A DNA stretch of 64,000 bases from Propionibacteriaceae bacterium (GCA_031265875.1 JAISCA010000063.1:62001-126000); one strand, 5' to 3'. Positions 1 through 8,510 are shown, numbered from the stretch's first letter. Notes: generated by a model from the sequence alone, not told the origin. Made by a program: numbers and translations.

Positions 1-575
1 GCCTGGCGGGGCCGGTCCCAGGGCCCGGCGGCGGCCAGGCCGGCCGCGAAGTCGATCCAACCGGGACGCTGGCCCGGGCTGCTCAGCTTGAGCGGGGGAC
101 GACGCAGTTGGGCGCAGGCTTGGTCGATCTCATCCGCCAGGCCGCCCTGCGAGGTCGCCAGCACCGCCGCCACCTCGGCCTGCTCGAAGCGGTAGACCAG
201 GTCCTCGGCCTTGAGCAGGTGGGTGGCCGGGGCCGCCACGGCGCCGATCTTGTGTAGGCCGAGGATGACCCACCAGAACTCGGCCTGCCGCCGCAGGGCC
301 AACATGACGCGGTCGCCCGGTCCGATGCCGAGGTCGCTCAGGAAACTGGCCGCCCGGTCCGACAACTCGGCCAGGTCGGCGAAGCTGTAGTCGGCCCGCC
401 CGCCCTGGTCGTCGCTCCAACGCAGGGCCCGGCGCTCGGGACTGAGGCTGGCCAGACGGTCGACCACGTCGTAGGCGAAGTTGAAATGGTCGGGACAGCG
501 CAGCTGGAAGCTGGTCGGATGACCCTGGGGGCCGAGCTGTTCGGACAGGTAGTCCAGATGTATGTCAGTCGTCAC
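1..575 (-). CDS. AMP-forming acyl-CoA synthetase, N-terminal part (runs off the window)
   Basis: The first ~190 residues of an AMP-binding enzyme are visible; the rest lies beyond base 1. The family activates a carboxylic acid to acyl-AMP and then acyl-CoA in the cytoplasm. Seen: an opening HFNFAYDVVDR, then LRWSDD, a FADLAELSDRA stretch and GIGPGDRVMLALRR, the usual order in the N-terminal core of medium-chain acyl-CoA synthetases. The ATP loop and CoA-binding half are outside. The start is the GTG at 575, which has only a weak ribosome site. A long inverted repeat lies just upstream. Its position beyond the butyrate operon recalls fadK (ydiD) beside ydiFOPQRST in E. coli, so a short- or medium-chain acid substrate is plausible but not shown. 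Confidence 0.85.
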   Translation of the reverse strand, partial: MTTDIHLDYLSEQLGPQGHPTSFQLRCPDHFNFAYDVVDRLASLSPERRALRWSDDQGGRADYSFADLAELSDRAASFLSDLGIGPGDRVMLALRRQAEFWWVILGLHKIGAVAAPATHLLKAEDLVYRFEQAEVAAVLATSQGGLADEIDQACAQLRRPPLKLSSPGQRPGWIDFAAGLAAAGPWDRPRQ

Positions 576-610
576 GGTTAGCCTGTTCTAGCGAGAGTCG
601 GAAAGACCCT

Positions 611-665
611 ACGGATCGGTAACCTACCCTAGCGTAACTTTCGGATCGGTAGGTTACTGATCCGT
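611..665. promoter_or_regulatory. 18-base inverted repeat upstream of the acyl-CoA synthetase
   Basis: Arms at 611-628 (ACGGATCGGTAACCTACC) and 648-665 pair with one mismatch around a 19-base loop. The repeat is 36 to 90 bases upstream of the GTG at 575, between two divergent genes. A TAGGGT hexamer usable as a -10 box for the minus strand lies at 625-630, partly inside the left arm. The layout suits a dimeric repressor, for example of the TetR family common near acyl-CoA genes; the regulator is not identified. Confidence 0.6.
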
Positions 666-776
666 AGGCGAGTCTGGGGTGGCCGCTCCGACCGCCGAGG
701 CGGTTCCCAGGCTGGGCCTGTCCGCTCAGGCTGGACCGGTGCGACAGGCGGCCAGCGATCGGCCACAATAGACCCC

Positions 777-1700
777 ATGCCCACGCCCCAACGTGTCGAT
801 GACGCCGGTCAACCGCTGCGTCTGCTCTGCACTCACGCCCATCCCGACGACGAGTCCAGCAAAGGGGCGGCCACCATGGCCAAGTACGTGGCCGAGGGGG
901 TCCAGGTGCTGGTCGCCACCATGACCGGCGGCGAGCGCGGCGATGTCCTCAACCCCAAGTTGGACCGGCCCGAGATCTGGGCCGACCTGCCCCGGGTGCG
1001 CCGCCAGGAGATGGAGCGGGCGCGTCAGATCTTGGGCGTCGAACAGGTCTGGCTCGGTTTCGAGGACTCGGGCTACTTCGAGGGCGAGCCTTGGCCGCCC
1101 ACCCCGCCCGGCACCTTGGCCGCCACCGACGTGCGCGAGGCGGCCGGCTGCCTGACGCCGATCCTGCGTCAGTTCAGGCCCCATGTGGTGGTGACCTACG
1201 ATGAGCGCGGCGGCTACCCCCACCCCGATCACATCATGTGCCATCGGGTGACCATGGCGGCGGTCGAGTTGGCGGCCGAAGCCGACTACCGGCCTGAGTC
1301 CGGTCCGCCTTGGGACACGCCTAAGTTGTACTACCACATGGGTTTCCACCGGGCCCGTTACGCCCGTTTGGACGAGCTGATGCACGAACACGGCTTGGAG
1401 TCGCCCTACGGCGACCGGCTGGCTGATTGGCCCCTCAACGACATGGCGGACCGCCTGACCACTTTCGTGCCCTGCGCCGACTATTTCCAGGTCCGGGACC
1501 AGGCCCTCTTGGCCCATGCCACCCAGGTCGACCCGGACGGCCATTGGTTCGCCGTGCCGTTGGAGATCCAGAGATTGGGCTGGCCGACCGAGGACTACCA
1601 ACTGGTGCGCTCCCTGGTCGAGACCACCATTCCAGAGGACGATCTCTTCGCCGGCTTGGCCCGCCCGGCTCCGGCCTCAGCCGACGACTGGCAGATCTGA
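777..1700 (+). CDS. mca: Mycothiol S-conjugate amidase
   Basis: LmbE/PIG-L family zinc hydrolase that cleaves mycothiol S-conjugates into a mercapturic acid for export and glucosaminyl-inositol for recycling. Seen: the zinc motif THAHPDDES at residues 19-27 and the second ligand motif YPHPDHIM near residue 147. The 307-residue length fits Mca (MshB deacetylases are similar in size, but the opening and the downstream genes match Mca better). Start ATG at 777; a CACAAT hexamer at 763-768 could be a -10 box for a leaderless message. In Mycobacterium, mca also lies close to a hemolysin III gene and a short-chain Z-prenyl transferase, the same neighbours as here. This gene marks the host as mycothiol-producing. 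Confidence 0.9.
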   Translation: MPTPQRVDDAGQPLRLLCTHAHPDDESSKGAATMAKYVAEGVQVLVATMTGGERGDVLNPKLDRPEIWADLPRVRRQEMERARQILGVEQVWLGFEDSGYFEGEPWPPTPPGTLAATDVREAAGCLTPILRQFRPHVVVTYDERGGYPHPDHIMCHRVTMAAVELAAEADYRPESGPPWDTPKLYYHMGFHRARYARLDELMHEHGLESPYGDRLADWPLNDMADRLTTFVPCADYFQVRDQALLAHATQVDPDGHWFAVPLEIQRLGWPTEDYQLVRSLVETTIPEDDLFAGLARPAPASADDWQI

Positions 1701-1730
1701 CGGGGCGACGCTGGGCTCGGCCGTCTGGTC

Positions 1731-2393
1731 TCAGGCCCGCCGCAGAGCCACCGCGATAGCGGAGAAATGGAGGGCTGAGGCCAGCAGGGTGCAGCTGTGG
1801 AAGAGCTCGTGGAAACCGAACCAGCGCGGGATCGGATCGGGCCGCCGGCGGGCGTAGATCAGGGCTCCGATCGAGTAGGCCACTCCGCCGCCCAAGACCA
1901 GGCCGACCACGACCGGACCGCCGGTGGCCCAGAACTGGGGCAGCCACCAGACGGCGGCCCAGCCCATCAGGACGTACAGCCCGACGTACAACCAGCGCGG
2001 CGCCGACATCCAGAAGACCCGGAAACAGACGCCGAGCCCGGCCAGGGCCCAGATCACGGCCAAGATGGACAGCCGGGCCGTGCCCTGCAGCAACAGGACG
2101 GCCAAAGGGGTGTAGGTGCCGGCGATGAAGAGGAAGATGTTGGAGTGGTCGATCCGGCGCAGGACGGCGCTGACGCGGGGGGTCCAACGGCCGATGTGGT
2201 ACGTCGCCGAGGTGCCGAACAGGATCAGGGCGCTGGCCAGGTAGACGGCCAAAGCGGCCTTGGCCGGACCGGTCGAGGCCAAGACGATCAAGATGACTCC
2301 GCCCGTGATCATGAGGGGGACGGCGCCGGCGTGCAGCCAGCCCCGCAGGTGGGGCTTGAGGGAGTGTCCCCAGGCGTCGAGATAAGCGACCAT
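1731..2393 (-). CDS. Hemolysin III family membrane protein
   Basis: PAQR/hemolysin III (TrhA) family integral membrane protein of 220 residues with about seven hydrophobic segments. Seen: the family's conserved polar residues in SATYHIGRW, RIDHSNIF and FHELFHSCTLL, the His/Asp set thought to bind a metal. The reading frame is open upstream to 2684, but the ATG at 2393 is preceded by GAGG at a good distance and matches the usual family start, so the longer form is rejected. The cellular role is uncertain; despite the name, hemolysis is not established for most members, and a link to membrane energy homeostasis has been proposed. Convergent with mca, 30 bases apart. Confidence 0.88.
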   Translation of the reverse strand: MVAYLDAWGHSLKPHLRGWLHAGAVPLMITGGVILIVLASTGPAKAALAVYLASALILFGTSATYHIGRWTPRVSAVLRRIDHSNIFLFIAGTYTPLAVLLLQGTARLSILAVIWALAGLGVCFRVFWMSAPRWLYVGLYVLMGWAAVWWLPQFWATGGPVVVGLVLGGGVAYSIGALIYARRRPDPIPRWFGFHELFHSCTLLASALHFSAIAVALRRA

Positions 2394-2551
2394 GGTGATC
2401 CTCGGGTTGTGATCGAGCGATTGGAATAGCAGCATAGCGCCCACGGCGGAAGGGTCGGCGATCAGAGAAGTCGGCTGGAACGATTGAACCCGGCCGGCCG
2501 CCTTGGGCCGCTTGGGCCGCCTCAGGCCGTCTCCCGGGGTGGGGGAGTCGC

Positions 2552-2557
2552 TAGAGT
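2552..2557 (+). promoter_or_regulatory. Probable -10 box of a leaderless promoter for the prenyl transferase
   Basis: TAGAGT ends seven bases before the ATG at 2565, so transcription would start at or next to the start codon. No Shine-Dalgarno is present. The -35 region is weak. Confidence 0.45.
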
Positions 2558-2564
2558 TGTGGCC

Positions 2565-3374
2565 ATGCCAGAAGACAGCGGCCCGGTCCGGCGGTTCAAC
2601 CGACTGTGGCCCCTGGGGCTGCTCTACGGCACCTACGAGCAGCGTTTGCTGGCCGGGCTGGACCGCTCCCGCCTGCCCCGTCATGTGGCCGTCTTGGCCG
2701 ACGGCAACCGGCGCTGGGCCCGCGCCAACGCGCCCGGCCAGACCCTGGTGGCCGGTTACCGGGCCGGGGCCGACCGGCTAGTCGAATTCGTCGGCTGGTG
2801 CGACGAGGTCGGTCTCCAGGTCGTCACCTTGTGGGTGCTGTCGACTGACAACCTGGACCGGGCGGGGCAGGACGAGATCCAGCCCCTGCTGGAAGTCATC
2901 ACCGGTTTGGTCGAGGAATTGGCCCGGCGGCGCAAGTGGGTGGTCCAGATCGTCGGCGCCCTCGACCTGCTGCCGGCCGAGACGGCCGCCGCCCTCAGGC
3001 GGGCGGTCGAGCCGACCGCGGACTGCACTGGCATGCACATCAACGTGGCCGTCTCCTACGGCGGCCGGCACGAGTTGCGCGACGCCTTCCGCTCTCTGCT
3101 GGCGGCCGAGGCGGCCCAGGGGGCCACTTTGGCCGAGTTGGCCCAGCGGCTCGAGATCGATCAGATCGCCCAGCATCTCTACACGGCGGGGCAGCCCGAT
3201 CCCGACCTCATCATCCGGACCTCGGGCGAGCAGCGTCTGTCCGGTTTCTTGATGTGGCAGTCGGCCCACTCCGAGTTCTATTTCTGCGAGGCGCTCTGGC
3301 CCGATTTCCGGCGGGTCGATTTCTTGCGCGCTTTGCGTTCTTACACTCAGCGCGAACGCCGCTTCGGCCGCTGA
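2565..3374 (+). CDS. uppS: Z-isoprenyl diphosphate synthase (UPP synthase family, short-chain type)
   Basis: Cis-prenyltransferase that condenses isopentenyl diphosphate onto an allylic primer, supplying precursors of the lipid carrier for cell-wall synthesis. Seen: the catalytic signature LADGNRRWAR at about residues 44-53, NVAVSYGGRHE in the middle, and the C-terminal PDLIIRTSGEQRLSGF and SEFYF motifs. At 269 residues and in this neighbourhood it corresponds to the mycobacterial Z-farnesyl diphosphate synthase (Rv1086 type) rather than the decaprenyl enzyme; chain length cannot be read directly. The frame is open upstream to 2484, but ATG 2565 sits right behind a -10-like box and gives the usual N-terminus. 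Confidence 0.88.
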   Translation: MPEDSGPVRRFNRLWPLGLLYGTYEQRLLAGLDRSRLPRHVAVLADGNRRWARANAPGQTLVAGYRAGADRLVEFVGWCDEVGLQVVTLWVLSTDNLDRAGQDEIQPLLEVITGLVEELARRRKWVVQIVGALDLLPAETAAALRRAVEPTADCTGMHINVAVSYGGRHELRDAFRSLLAAEAAQGATLAELAQRLEIDQIAQHLYTAGQPDPDLIIRTSGEQRLSGFLMWQSAHSEFYFCEALWPDFRRVDFLRALRSYTQRERRFGR

Positions 3375-3418
3375 GGCCGCCGCCCTCCGGCGGGTCGACG
3401 CTCAGCTGCGGGAGCGGG

Positions 3419-4117
3419 TCATTCTGGTCGGCCCTCGGGCGACCGAGCGGTGTAGATGGCGTAGTCGATCCGCCGGTTACGGCGGTCCACCGCCACCAGC
3501 TGCTCGGTGGCGGCGGGGTCGAGCGCGACCAGATCGAACCAGAGCTCTTTGCTGGGGCCCTGCGACCACAGGGCCAGACGACCGCCCGGGGTGAGATGGG
3601 AGAGGGCCTGGCGCAGTCCGGGCAGACTGTAGAGGGCGGCGTTGTGGCTGTGGATCAGGAAGTCGGGTCCGTTGTCGATGTCCAAGCAGATGCCGTCCCA
3701 GGGGCCGAACAGCCCCGGCAGGCCCGGCTGACGGCCCAATAGCTCAGTCACATCGCCGTGGTGGAAGTGGACCCTAGGGTCGGTCGCCAACTGACACAGG
3801 ACGTCGGTCAAACCGGCCCGGGCCCAATCGATCATGGCCTGGGACAACTCGATCACGTCTAAGCGGGTGGCGCCTTGAGCCAGCAGTTGGCGGGCCGTGT
3901 AACCGAGACCGAGTCCAGCCACCAAGACTCGGCCGGGCTGATCGCCCAAGGCTTGGGCCAGGGCGATCTCGGACAGAGGATCGGCCGAGTCCATGGCGAA
4001 GACGCCGTTGATGATGAGTTCGTCCACGCTCTGATCGCCTCGCCGCCGCCGGCGCAGGGCGACATCGTAGCCATCGGCGCTGGACTGGCCGAGGGTTGTG
4101 ACCGTCTCATCGTGCAT
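3419..4117 (-). CDS. Spermidine-synthase-like SAM-fold protein
   Basis: 232-residue Rossmann-fold protein of the spermidine synthase/methyltransferase group. Seen: the glycine-rich nucleotide loop RVLVAGLGLGYTARQLL, the acidic end of strand 2 in LDVIELSQAM, the HGDV motif and WDGICLDIDNGPDF, all in the order found in spermidine synthases. The polyamine-binding gatekeeper loop is poorly conserved and the protein is shorter than true SpeE (~280 residues), so a methyltransferase-like or unknown role is as likely as polyamine synthesis. The start ATG at 4117 follows a TTGACA/CAGAAT promoter by six bases, which argues for a leaderless message. Confidence 0.7.
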   Translation of the reverse strand: MHDETVTTLGQSSADGYDVALRRRRRGDQSVDELIINGVFAMDSADPLSEIALAQALGDQPGRVLVAGLGLGYTARQLLAQGATRLDVIELSQAMIDWARAGLTDVLCQLATDPRVHFHHGDVTELLGRQPGLPGLFGPWDGICLDIDNGPDFLIHSHNAALYSLPGLRQALSHLTPGGRLALWSQGPSKELWFDLVALDPAATEQLVAVDRRNRRIDYAIYTARSPEGRPE

Positions 4118-4123
4118 TGAGTC

Positions 4124-4151
4124 ATTCTGCCTGTCGTGCCGGTGGTGTCAA
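4124..4151 (-). promoter_or_regulatory. Promoter of the spermidine-synthase-like gene
   Basis: Read on the minus strand, TTGACA (4151-4146) and CAGAAT (4129-4124) are 16 bases apart and end six bases before the ATG at 4117. The -35 box is perfect, and no ribosome-binding site lies between, so the transcript is probably leaderless. Confidence 0.55.
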
Positions 4152-4172
4152 GTGCCGATCGTCCACCGCCGC

Positions 4173-4421
4173 TCAAGCCTCGGTCCCAGGTTCGCCGCCC
4201 AGCTGGGCGGCGACGGCCGCGCGGGCGTCCTCCAGCAGGCTTTGGCAACGTTCGGCCAGAGCCTCGCCGCGCTGCCACAGGGCCATGGCCTGGGCCAGGC
4301 TGGCTTGGCCAGACTCCAGCTCGGCCACTGTCGCCACCAATTCGTCACGGGCCCGTTCGTAGGTCAATTGGTCCACCGGCGCCGGGCCGGAATCGTTGGG
4401 CCTAGGTTCAGTCGGGCTCAT
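4173..4421 (-). CDS. xseB: Exodeoxyribonuclease VII small subunit
   Basis: 82-residue XseB. Several copies bind one XseA to form exonuclease VII, which degrades single-stranded DNA from both ends into oligonucleotides. Seen: the family's helical hairpin with TYERARDELVATVAELE and LEQ-like core here as SLAQAMALWQRGEALAERC, followed by a second coiled segment. The first ~18 residues are Pro/Asp-rich and variable, as in other actinobacteria. The ATG at 4421 overlaps the stop of xseA by four bases, so translation is probably coupled and stoichiometry set within the operon. Confidence 0.92.
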   Translation of the reverse strand: MSPTEPRPNDSGPAPVDQLTYERARDELVATVAELESGQASLAQAMALWQRGEALAERCQSLLEDARAAVAAQLGGEPGTEA

Positions 4422-5641
4422 GGCTCTCCTTCGGATGATCGGGTGGCGGCCACCAGGTCGAGCGTGCCATCGCTGAGATGGGCCGTGACCGCTTGGCCGG
4501 GTCGGACTTGGCCGGTCCGGGCGATGGCTCGGCCATCCGCTCCGACCAGGATGGCGTAACCGCGGCCCAGAGTGGCTTGAGGGGACAGAGCACGAACTTG
4601 AGTCAAGAGATGTTTGACGTCGAGGCTGGCTTGATCGGTGTGGTGGGCGATGGCCTGACGCAGCCGGGCCCGGTTCTGGTCCAGCTGGATGGCCAAGGAG
4701 GCGTAGCCGCCCAGGGGATGGCGTAAGACCGGCCGGGAGCGCAGTCCGGCCAGCTCGGCCGCGGCGGCCTCGATCCGACTGGTCAGAGCCAAGCGCAGCC
4801 GGCGGCGGGCGCCGGTCAGCCCGGCCAGCTCGGCGGTCGCCTCCGGCACGATCCGCTTAGCCGCGTCGGTCGGCGTCGAAGCTCTCAGATCGGCCACCAA
4901 GTCGAGCACCGGGGTGTCGCTCTCGTGGCCGATGGCGCTCACCACCGGCGTGCCGGCCGCCGCCACCAGGCGGACCAGGGTCTCGTCGCTGAAGGGCAAG
5001 AGGTCCTCGACCGAGCCGCCGCCCCGGGCGATCACGATCAGGTCGACGCTCGGGTCCGAGTCCAGCTGGCGCAACCAGTGGCCGACTTGTTGGGCGCAGG
5101 ACGGCCCTTGCATGAGGGCGTGGCGGACCTCCAACCGGGCGGCCGGCCAACGTCGGGCGACGTTGACCAGGACGTCGCGCTCGGCGGCCGAGCCCTGGGC
5201 GGTGATCAAACCGATACGACGGGGTAGGAAGGGCAGCGGGCGCTTGCGCGCCGGGTCGAACAGGCCCTCGGCTTGGAGCCGGCGCTTGAGCTGTTCGAGT
5301 TGGGCCAGCAGGCGGCCCTGGCCGACCGGGCGCAGGTCGCGGCAGTCGAAACTGAGCCGGCCGGAACCCAGCCAGACGGCCGGTTTGATCAGGGCCACCA
5401 CCGCCATGCCCTCGCGCAGCGGCCCGGCCGCGTCCAGCACGGCGGTCGGGCAGGTCAAGGAGACCGAGACCTCGGCCGAGCTGTCACGCAAGGTCAAGAA
5501 GTGGATCGCCCCGGTCTTACGGTTGATGGCGATGACCTGGCCCGACACCCAGACGGAGCCCAAACGCTCGACCCAGCCCTTGACGTCGGCCACGATCTCG
5601 CGCAAGGGGCGCGGGCGGTCGGGCGAACTGTCCTGGGCCAT
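4418..5641 (-). CDS. xseA: Exodeoxyribonuclease VII large subunit
   Basis: 407-residue catalytic subunit of exonuclease VII (mismatch repair and ssDNA degradation). Seen: an N-terminal OB-fold (about residues 12-105, with VWVSGQVIAINRK and LTLRDSSAEVSVSL), the nuclease core with LPRRIGLITAQGSAAERDVL and VDLIVIARGGGSVEDLLPF, then AIGHESDTPVLDLVADLRASTPT, and a helical C-terminal region that binds XseB. The frame is open to 5758, but ATG 5641 gives the usual N-terminus; TACAGT ends six bases upstream, compatible with a leaderless start. Overlaps xseB by four bases. Confidence 0.93.
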   Translation of the reverse strand: MAQDSSPDRPRPLREIVADVKGWVERLGSVWVSGQVIAINRKTGAIHFLTLRDSSAEVSVSLTCPTAVLDAAGPLREGMAVVALIKPAVWLGSGRLSFDCRDLRPVGQGRLLAQLEQLKRRLQAEGLFDPARKRPLPFLPRRIGLITAQGSAAERDVLVNVARRWPAARLEVRHALMQGPSCAQQVGHWLRQLDSDPSVDLIVIARGGGSVEDLLPFSDETLVRLVAAAGTPVVSAIGHESDTPVLDLVADLRASTPTDAAKRIVPEATAELAGLTGARRRLRLALTSRIEAAAAELAGLRSRPVLRHPLGGYASLAIQLDQNRARLRQAIAHHTDQASLDVKHLLTQVRALSPQATLGRGYAILVGADGRAIARTGQVRPGQAVTAHLSDGTLDLVAATRSSEGEP

Positions 5642-6110
5642 GGGGCCACTGTAGTCTCCGCTCGCGCGGTCGGTCTCCGGTCGGCCGCGCGAGCCAGGGG
5701 GATGGGTCAGGCCTGCGCCAGGGAGAGGCTGATGTGCGTGTGGTGAAGGAATGCGCACCCCTCCTCAGCGTCGAGGTCGGGCGGTGTGAAGACCTGACGC
5801 TTAGCGTCACCGCTCGATCGCTGATTCCCGGGGTCGACGGCGTCATCACCAGATGCCTCCGTCTTCATCTGGTGGACAGTCCCGACGACACGCAACGAGA
5901 ATAGCGACCGAGCGGCGACTGGCCGAGGTCACCCGAGCCCTGGACCAGGGGTCGAGCAAGACCGGCCTGATCGTGAACGGATCCGGAAGCCCTCGGGTCC
6001 GGAATCTGTTTTTCAATTGTTGATCTATCTAGACTCTAGGAATCGAAATTGAAGGGACGGTGAGCGGGACGTGAAAAGACGCCGAATCTCTGATCGGCCC
6101 ACTGGTTCGG
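5642..6110. other. Intergenic stretch without a supported gene
   Basis: About 470 bases between the xseA start and the crotonase stop. It holds a perfect 15-base palindrome TGACGCTTAGCGTCA (5795-5809), a short CCAGATG/CATCTGG hairpin around 5850-5873, and an unusually AT-rich patch at 6008-6055 in which TTCAATT and AATTGAA face each other. Two small open frames exist (minus 5707-5895, plus 5853-6023) but neither has a ribosome site or recognisable sequence. The palindrome could be an operator or part of the xseA control region. Confidence 0.4.
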
Positions 6111-6884
6111 TCAACGTCCGCTGAAGGCGGTCGGTTGACGCTTCTCCATGAAAGCGGTCATACCCTCGCGCTGGTCGGCGCTGCCGAAACAGGCCGCGAA
6201 TTGGCTGGACTCGATCGCCAGAGCGGTGTCCAGGTCGGTCTGCAAGCCGAGCCCGAGGGCCCGTTTGGTGGCCCGCAAGGCGACCGGTGACTGGCGGGCG
6301 ATGTCCTGGGCCAGACGACGGGCCGTCGGCAACAGGTCGTCGGCGGCGCAGAGGTGGTTGACCAGGCCGATCCGCTGGGCCCGGACCGCGTCGATCCGTC
6401 GCCCGGTCAAGAGCAGCTCATTGGCCCAGCCCAATCCGACCAAGCGGGGCAGTCGCTGAGTGCCGCCGAAACCGGCCGTCACGCCCAAGCCGACTTCGGG
6501 CTGGGCGAAGCTGGCTTGCTCCGAGGCCAGCCGGATGTCGCAGCTCAGAGCCAGCTCGCAGCCGCCTCCCAAGGCGAAGCCGTTGATGGCCGCGATCGAC
6601 GGCGTCGACGATCGTTCGAGTTGGCGTAGGACGGCCGAACCGCGCTGGCTGAAGGCCAGAGCCTGACTGGCGGTCATGTCGGCCATGGCGGCGACGTCGG
6701 CCCCGGCCACGAAGGCCCGGCCGGCCCCGGTCAGGATGAGGCAGCGGGCCTGGTCGGCCGCCGCCTGGTCGAGGGCGTCCGAGAGGTCGTCCAAGACCGC
6801 CTGGTTGAGGGCGTTGAGGGCTTCCGGTCGGTTGATGGTGATGGTCACCACCTGTTGGTCGAGTTCGTAGACGATAGTGCTCAT
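6111..6884 (-). CDS. crt: Enoyl-CoA hydratase (crotonase)
   Basis: 257-residue crotonase-fold enzyme that hydrates crotonyl-CoA to 3-hydroxybutyryl-CoA (or the reverse). Seen: the oxyanion-hole segment GAGRAFVAGADVAAM near residue 60, the first catalytic Glu in GGGCELALSCD (about residue 110) and the second in QPEVGLGVTAGFGG (about residue 132). Both catalytic glutamates are present, so an active hydratase is expected. A strong ribosome site, GAGGAGGAAAT, precedes ATG 6884. It is the last gene of the minus-strand operon, 46 bases after fixX, and supplies the dehydration step between Hbd and the acyl-CoA dehydrogenase. Confidence 0.93.
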   Translation of the reverse strand: MSTIVYELDQQVVTITINRPEALNALNQAVLDDLSDALDQAAADQARCLILTGAGRAFVAGADVAAMADMTASQALAFSQRGSAVLRQLERSSTPSIAAINGFALGGGCELALSCDIRLASEQASFAQPEVGLGVTAGFGGTQRLPRLVGLGWANELLLTGRRIDAVRAQRIGLVNHLCAADDLLPTARRLAQDIARQSPVALRATKRALGLGLQTDLDTALAIESSQFAACFGSADQREGMTAFMEKRQPTAFSGR

Positions 6885-6930
6885 ATTTCCTCCTCGGGCA
6901 CTGGTCGGGCGGGGCGGCGGCTGGCCGGCC

Positions 6931-7218
6931 TCAGCCTTCTCGGAAGTGGACGCCGAAGCCGCCCCTCGGGTAATGCCACTCGAGCGTTCCCGGGTCGGCC
7001 ACGGCCAGACAGGTGCCGCATTCCAGACAGGCGGCGTACTCGACCGCCAAAGACCCGTCCGGGGCCCAGGAGTAGACCTTGGCCGGACAACAGGCGATCA
7101 GACGGTCGGCCGTGCCACTGGCCCGGGCCAAGGGCTGGTTGACCGTGATATGGCATTCGGCCTCGTCCAGGATGAAACGATTGGCGGCCAGACGTTGGTT
7201 GATCGGGGGTGGATTCAT
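6931..7218 (-). CDS. fixX: Ferredoxin-like subunit FixX
   Basis: 95-residue iron-sulphur protein that with FixC makes up the equivalent of ETF:quinone oxidoreductase; electrons pass from the ETF (FixAB) through FixC flavin and FixX cluster. Seen: LIACCPAKVYSW, then ACLECGTCLAVAD and the C-terminal EWHYPRGGFGVHF typical of FixX. The cysteine of the CPAKVY motif plus the CLECGTC group give four ligands for one 4Fe-4S cluster; the second cluster of classical ferredoxins is missing, as is normal for FixX. Length equals E. coli FixX/YdiT. Its ATG overlaps the fixC stop by four bases. Confidence 0.93.
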   Translation of the reverse strand: MNPPPINQRLAANRFILDEAECHITVNQPLARASGTADRLIACCPAKVYSWAPDGSLAVEYAACLECGTCLAVADPGTLEWHYPRGGFGVHFREG

Positions 7219-8510
7219 AAGGCGCGGGCTCCTTTCAGACCGTCGAGCAAGAGCCGGCCCAGGCTCAGCGGCGAGCGTCTGAGCGACCGCCGGGCCTGGG
7301 CCAGCAGATGCCGTCGGGGGCTGAGGTCGAGATGGTGGAGGCCGAACATGAGGTCGGCCAGCAACTCCCCGTAGGGGCCGTAGAGCCGTTCATTGGCCAG
7401 GAAGGCCGGGGCCTGGGCGAACAGACGCAGATCCTGGCCGGCGGCGGAACGGTCGAAGGCGTCTCGGCACTCCTTCAAGCCGGCCGCCGAGGTGTCGTCG
7501 GCGGCGATGGCCCGGGTCACTCCGGCGGCGGCGGCCAGGGCCGAGCTGACCGCCAGGTCCATGCCCCGGATGGTCAGGCCGGTGTTGATGGTCAGGCCGG
7601 CCGCGTCACCGACCAGGACCAAGCCGTCGAAGACGGTCCGGCCGACCATGGCCAGGCCGCCCTCGTTGACCAGATGGCAGCCGTACTCCAACAACTGGCT
7701 GTCCCTAAGGAGGCGGCTGATCAAAGGGTGGGCCAAGAGGCGCTCGAACAGTAGGGACGAATCGCCGCCCCGGCGCACCAGCTCCCCTAGGTTCAAGACC
7801 AGGCCGACCGACAGGGAATCCCGGTTGGTGTACAAGAATCCGCCGCCGGCCACTCCCTGAGTGCAATCTCCCACCATGGTCAGAGCCAGTCCGCCCGCCG
7901 GGTCGATCTGGCAGCGCTCCTCGATGGTCTCGGCCGGCAGCTTGAAAGTGGCCTTGACGCCGACCGCTTGCTGGTGGCGGGCCGGGGCCCGGCGCAAGCC
8001 GGCCAAGCGGCTGAGGAAGCTGTTGGCGCCGTCGGCCAGCACCACCACCCGGCTACGCAACTCGTCCGCACCGGCCGTCACCCCGGCGATCTGGCCGTCC
8101 TGACGCAGCAAGGCGTCCACTCTGATCCCGGTCATGACGATGGCTCCGGCCGCTTCGGCCCGTTCCGCCAGCCAGGGGTCGAGACGGGCTCGCCGCACCG
8201 TCACGGCGCTGCCGGCCTGGCGCAAGCGCTGGTCGGCGTAGTCCAAGGTGACGTGGCTGGACTGATTGAGGAAACAGAGCTGTTGACGGTCGATCACTCG
8301 CTCGACCGGGGCCTGGTCGAGGAAGTCTGGGAAGACCGTCTTCAAGCCTTGGCATTGTAGGACGCCGCCGGACAGGTTCTTCGAGCCGGCCTGCGACCCG
8401 CGCTCGAGCAGGGCCACGTTGAGGCCGGCCTGGGCCAATTGGTGGGCCGCCACCGCACCGGCCAATCCGGCGCCGACCACGATGACGTCGAAATCGGGCT
8501 GGCCGGTCAT
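7215..8510 (-). CDS. fixC: FAD-dependent oxidoreductase FixC (ETF:quinone oxidoreductase-like)
   Basis: 431-residue flavoprotein, same length as E. coli FixC/YdiS. Seen: the dinucleotide-binding N-terminus VIVVGAGLAGAVAAHQLAQ with the acidic strand end ALLERG, the GSKNLSGGVL motif that follows in FixC proteins, VVLADGANSFLSRL in the middle, and the second FAD motif LVLVGDAAGLTINTGLT. It takes electrons from the ETF and hands them with FixX to membrane quinone, or to a low-potential carrier if the ETF bifurcates. The frame is open to 8558, but ATG 8510 gives the canonical start and overlaps the fixB stop by four bases. Confidence 0.93.
   Translation of the reverse strand: MTGQPDFDVIVVGAGLAGAVAAHQLAQAGLNVALLERGSQAGSKNLSGGVLQCQGLKTVFPDFLDQAPVERVIDRQQLCFLNQSSHVTLDYADQRLRQAGSAVTVRRARLDPWLAERAEAAGAIVMTGIRVDALLRQDGQIAGVTAGADELRSRVVVLADGANSFLSRLAGLRRAPARHQQAVGVKATFKLPAETIEERCQIDPAGGLALTMVGDCTQGVAGGGFLYTNRDSLSVGLVLNLGELVRRGGDSSLLFERLLAHPLISRLLRDSQLLEYGCHLVNEGGLAMVGRTVFDGLVLVGDAAGLTINTGLTIRGMDLAVSSALAAAAGVTRAIAADDTSAAGLKECRDAFDRSAAGQDLRLFAQAPAFLANERLYGPYGELLADLMFGLHHLDLSPRRHLLAQARRSLRRSPLSLGRLLLDGLKGARAL

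Noticed and set aside
726..1601. Long open frame on the minus strand inside mca
   Set aside because: Antisense shadow of a gene with strong family motifs; it arises from the high GC at third codon positions and has no ribosome site or recognisable domain.
5707..6023. Small open frames in the xseA-crt gap (minus 5707-5895, plus 5853-6023)
   Set aside because: No ribosome sites, no similarity I can recognise, and irregular composition. Treated as non-coding.
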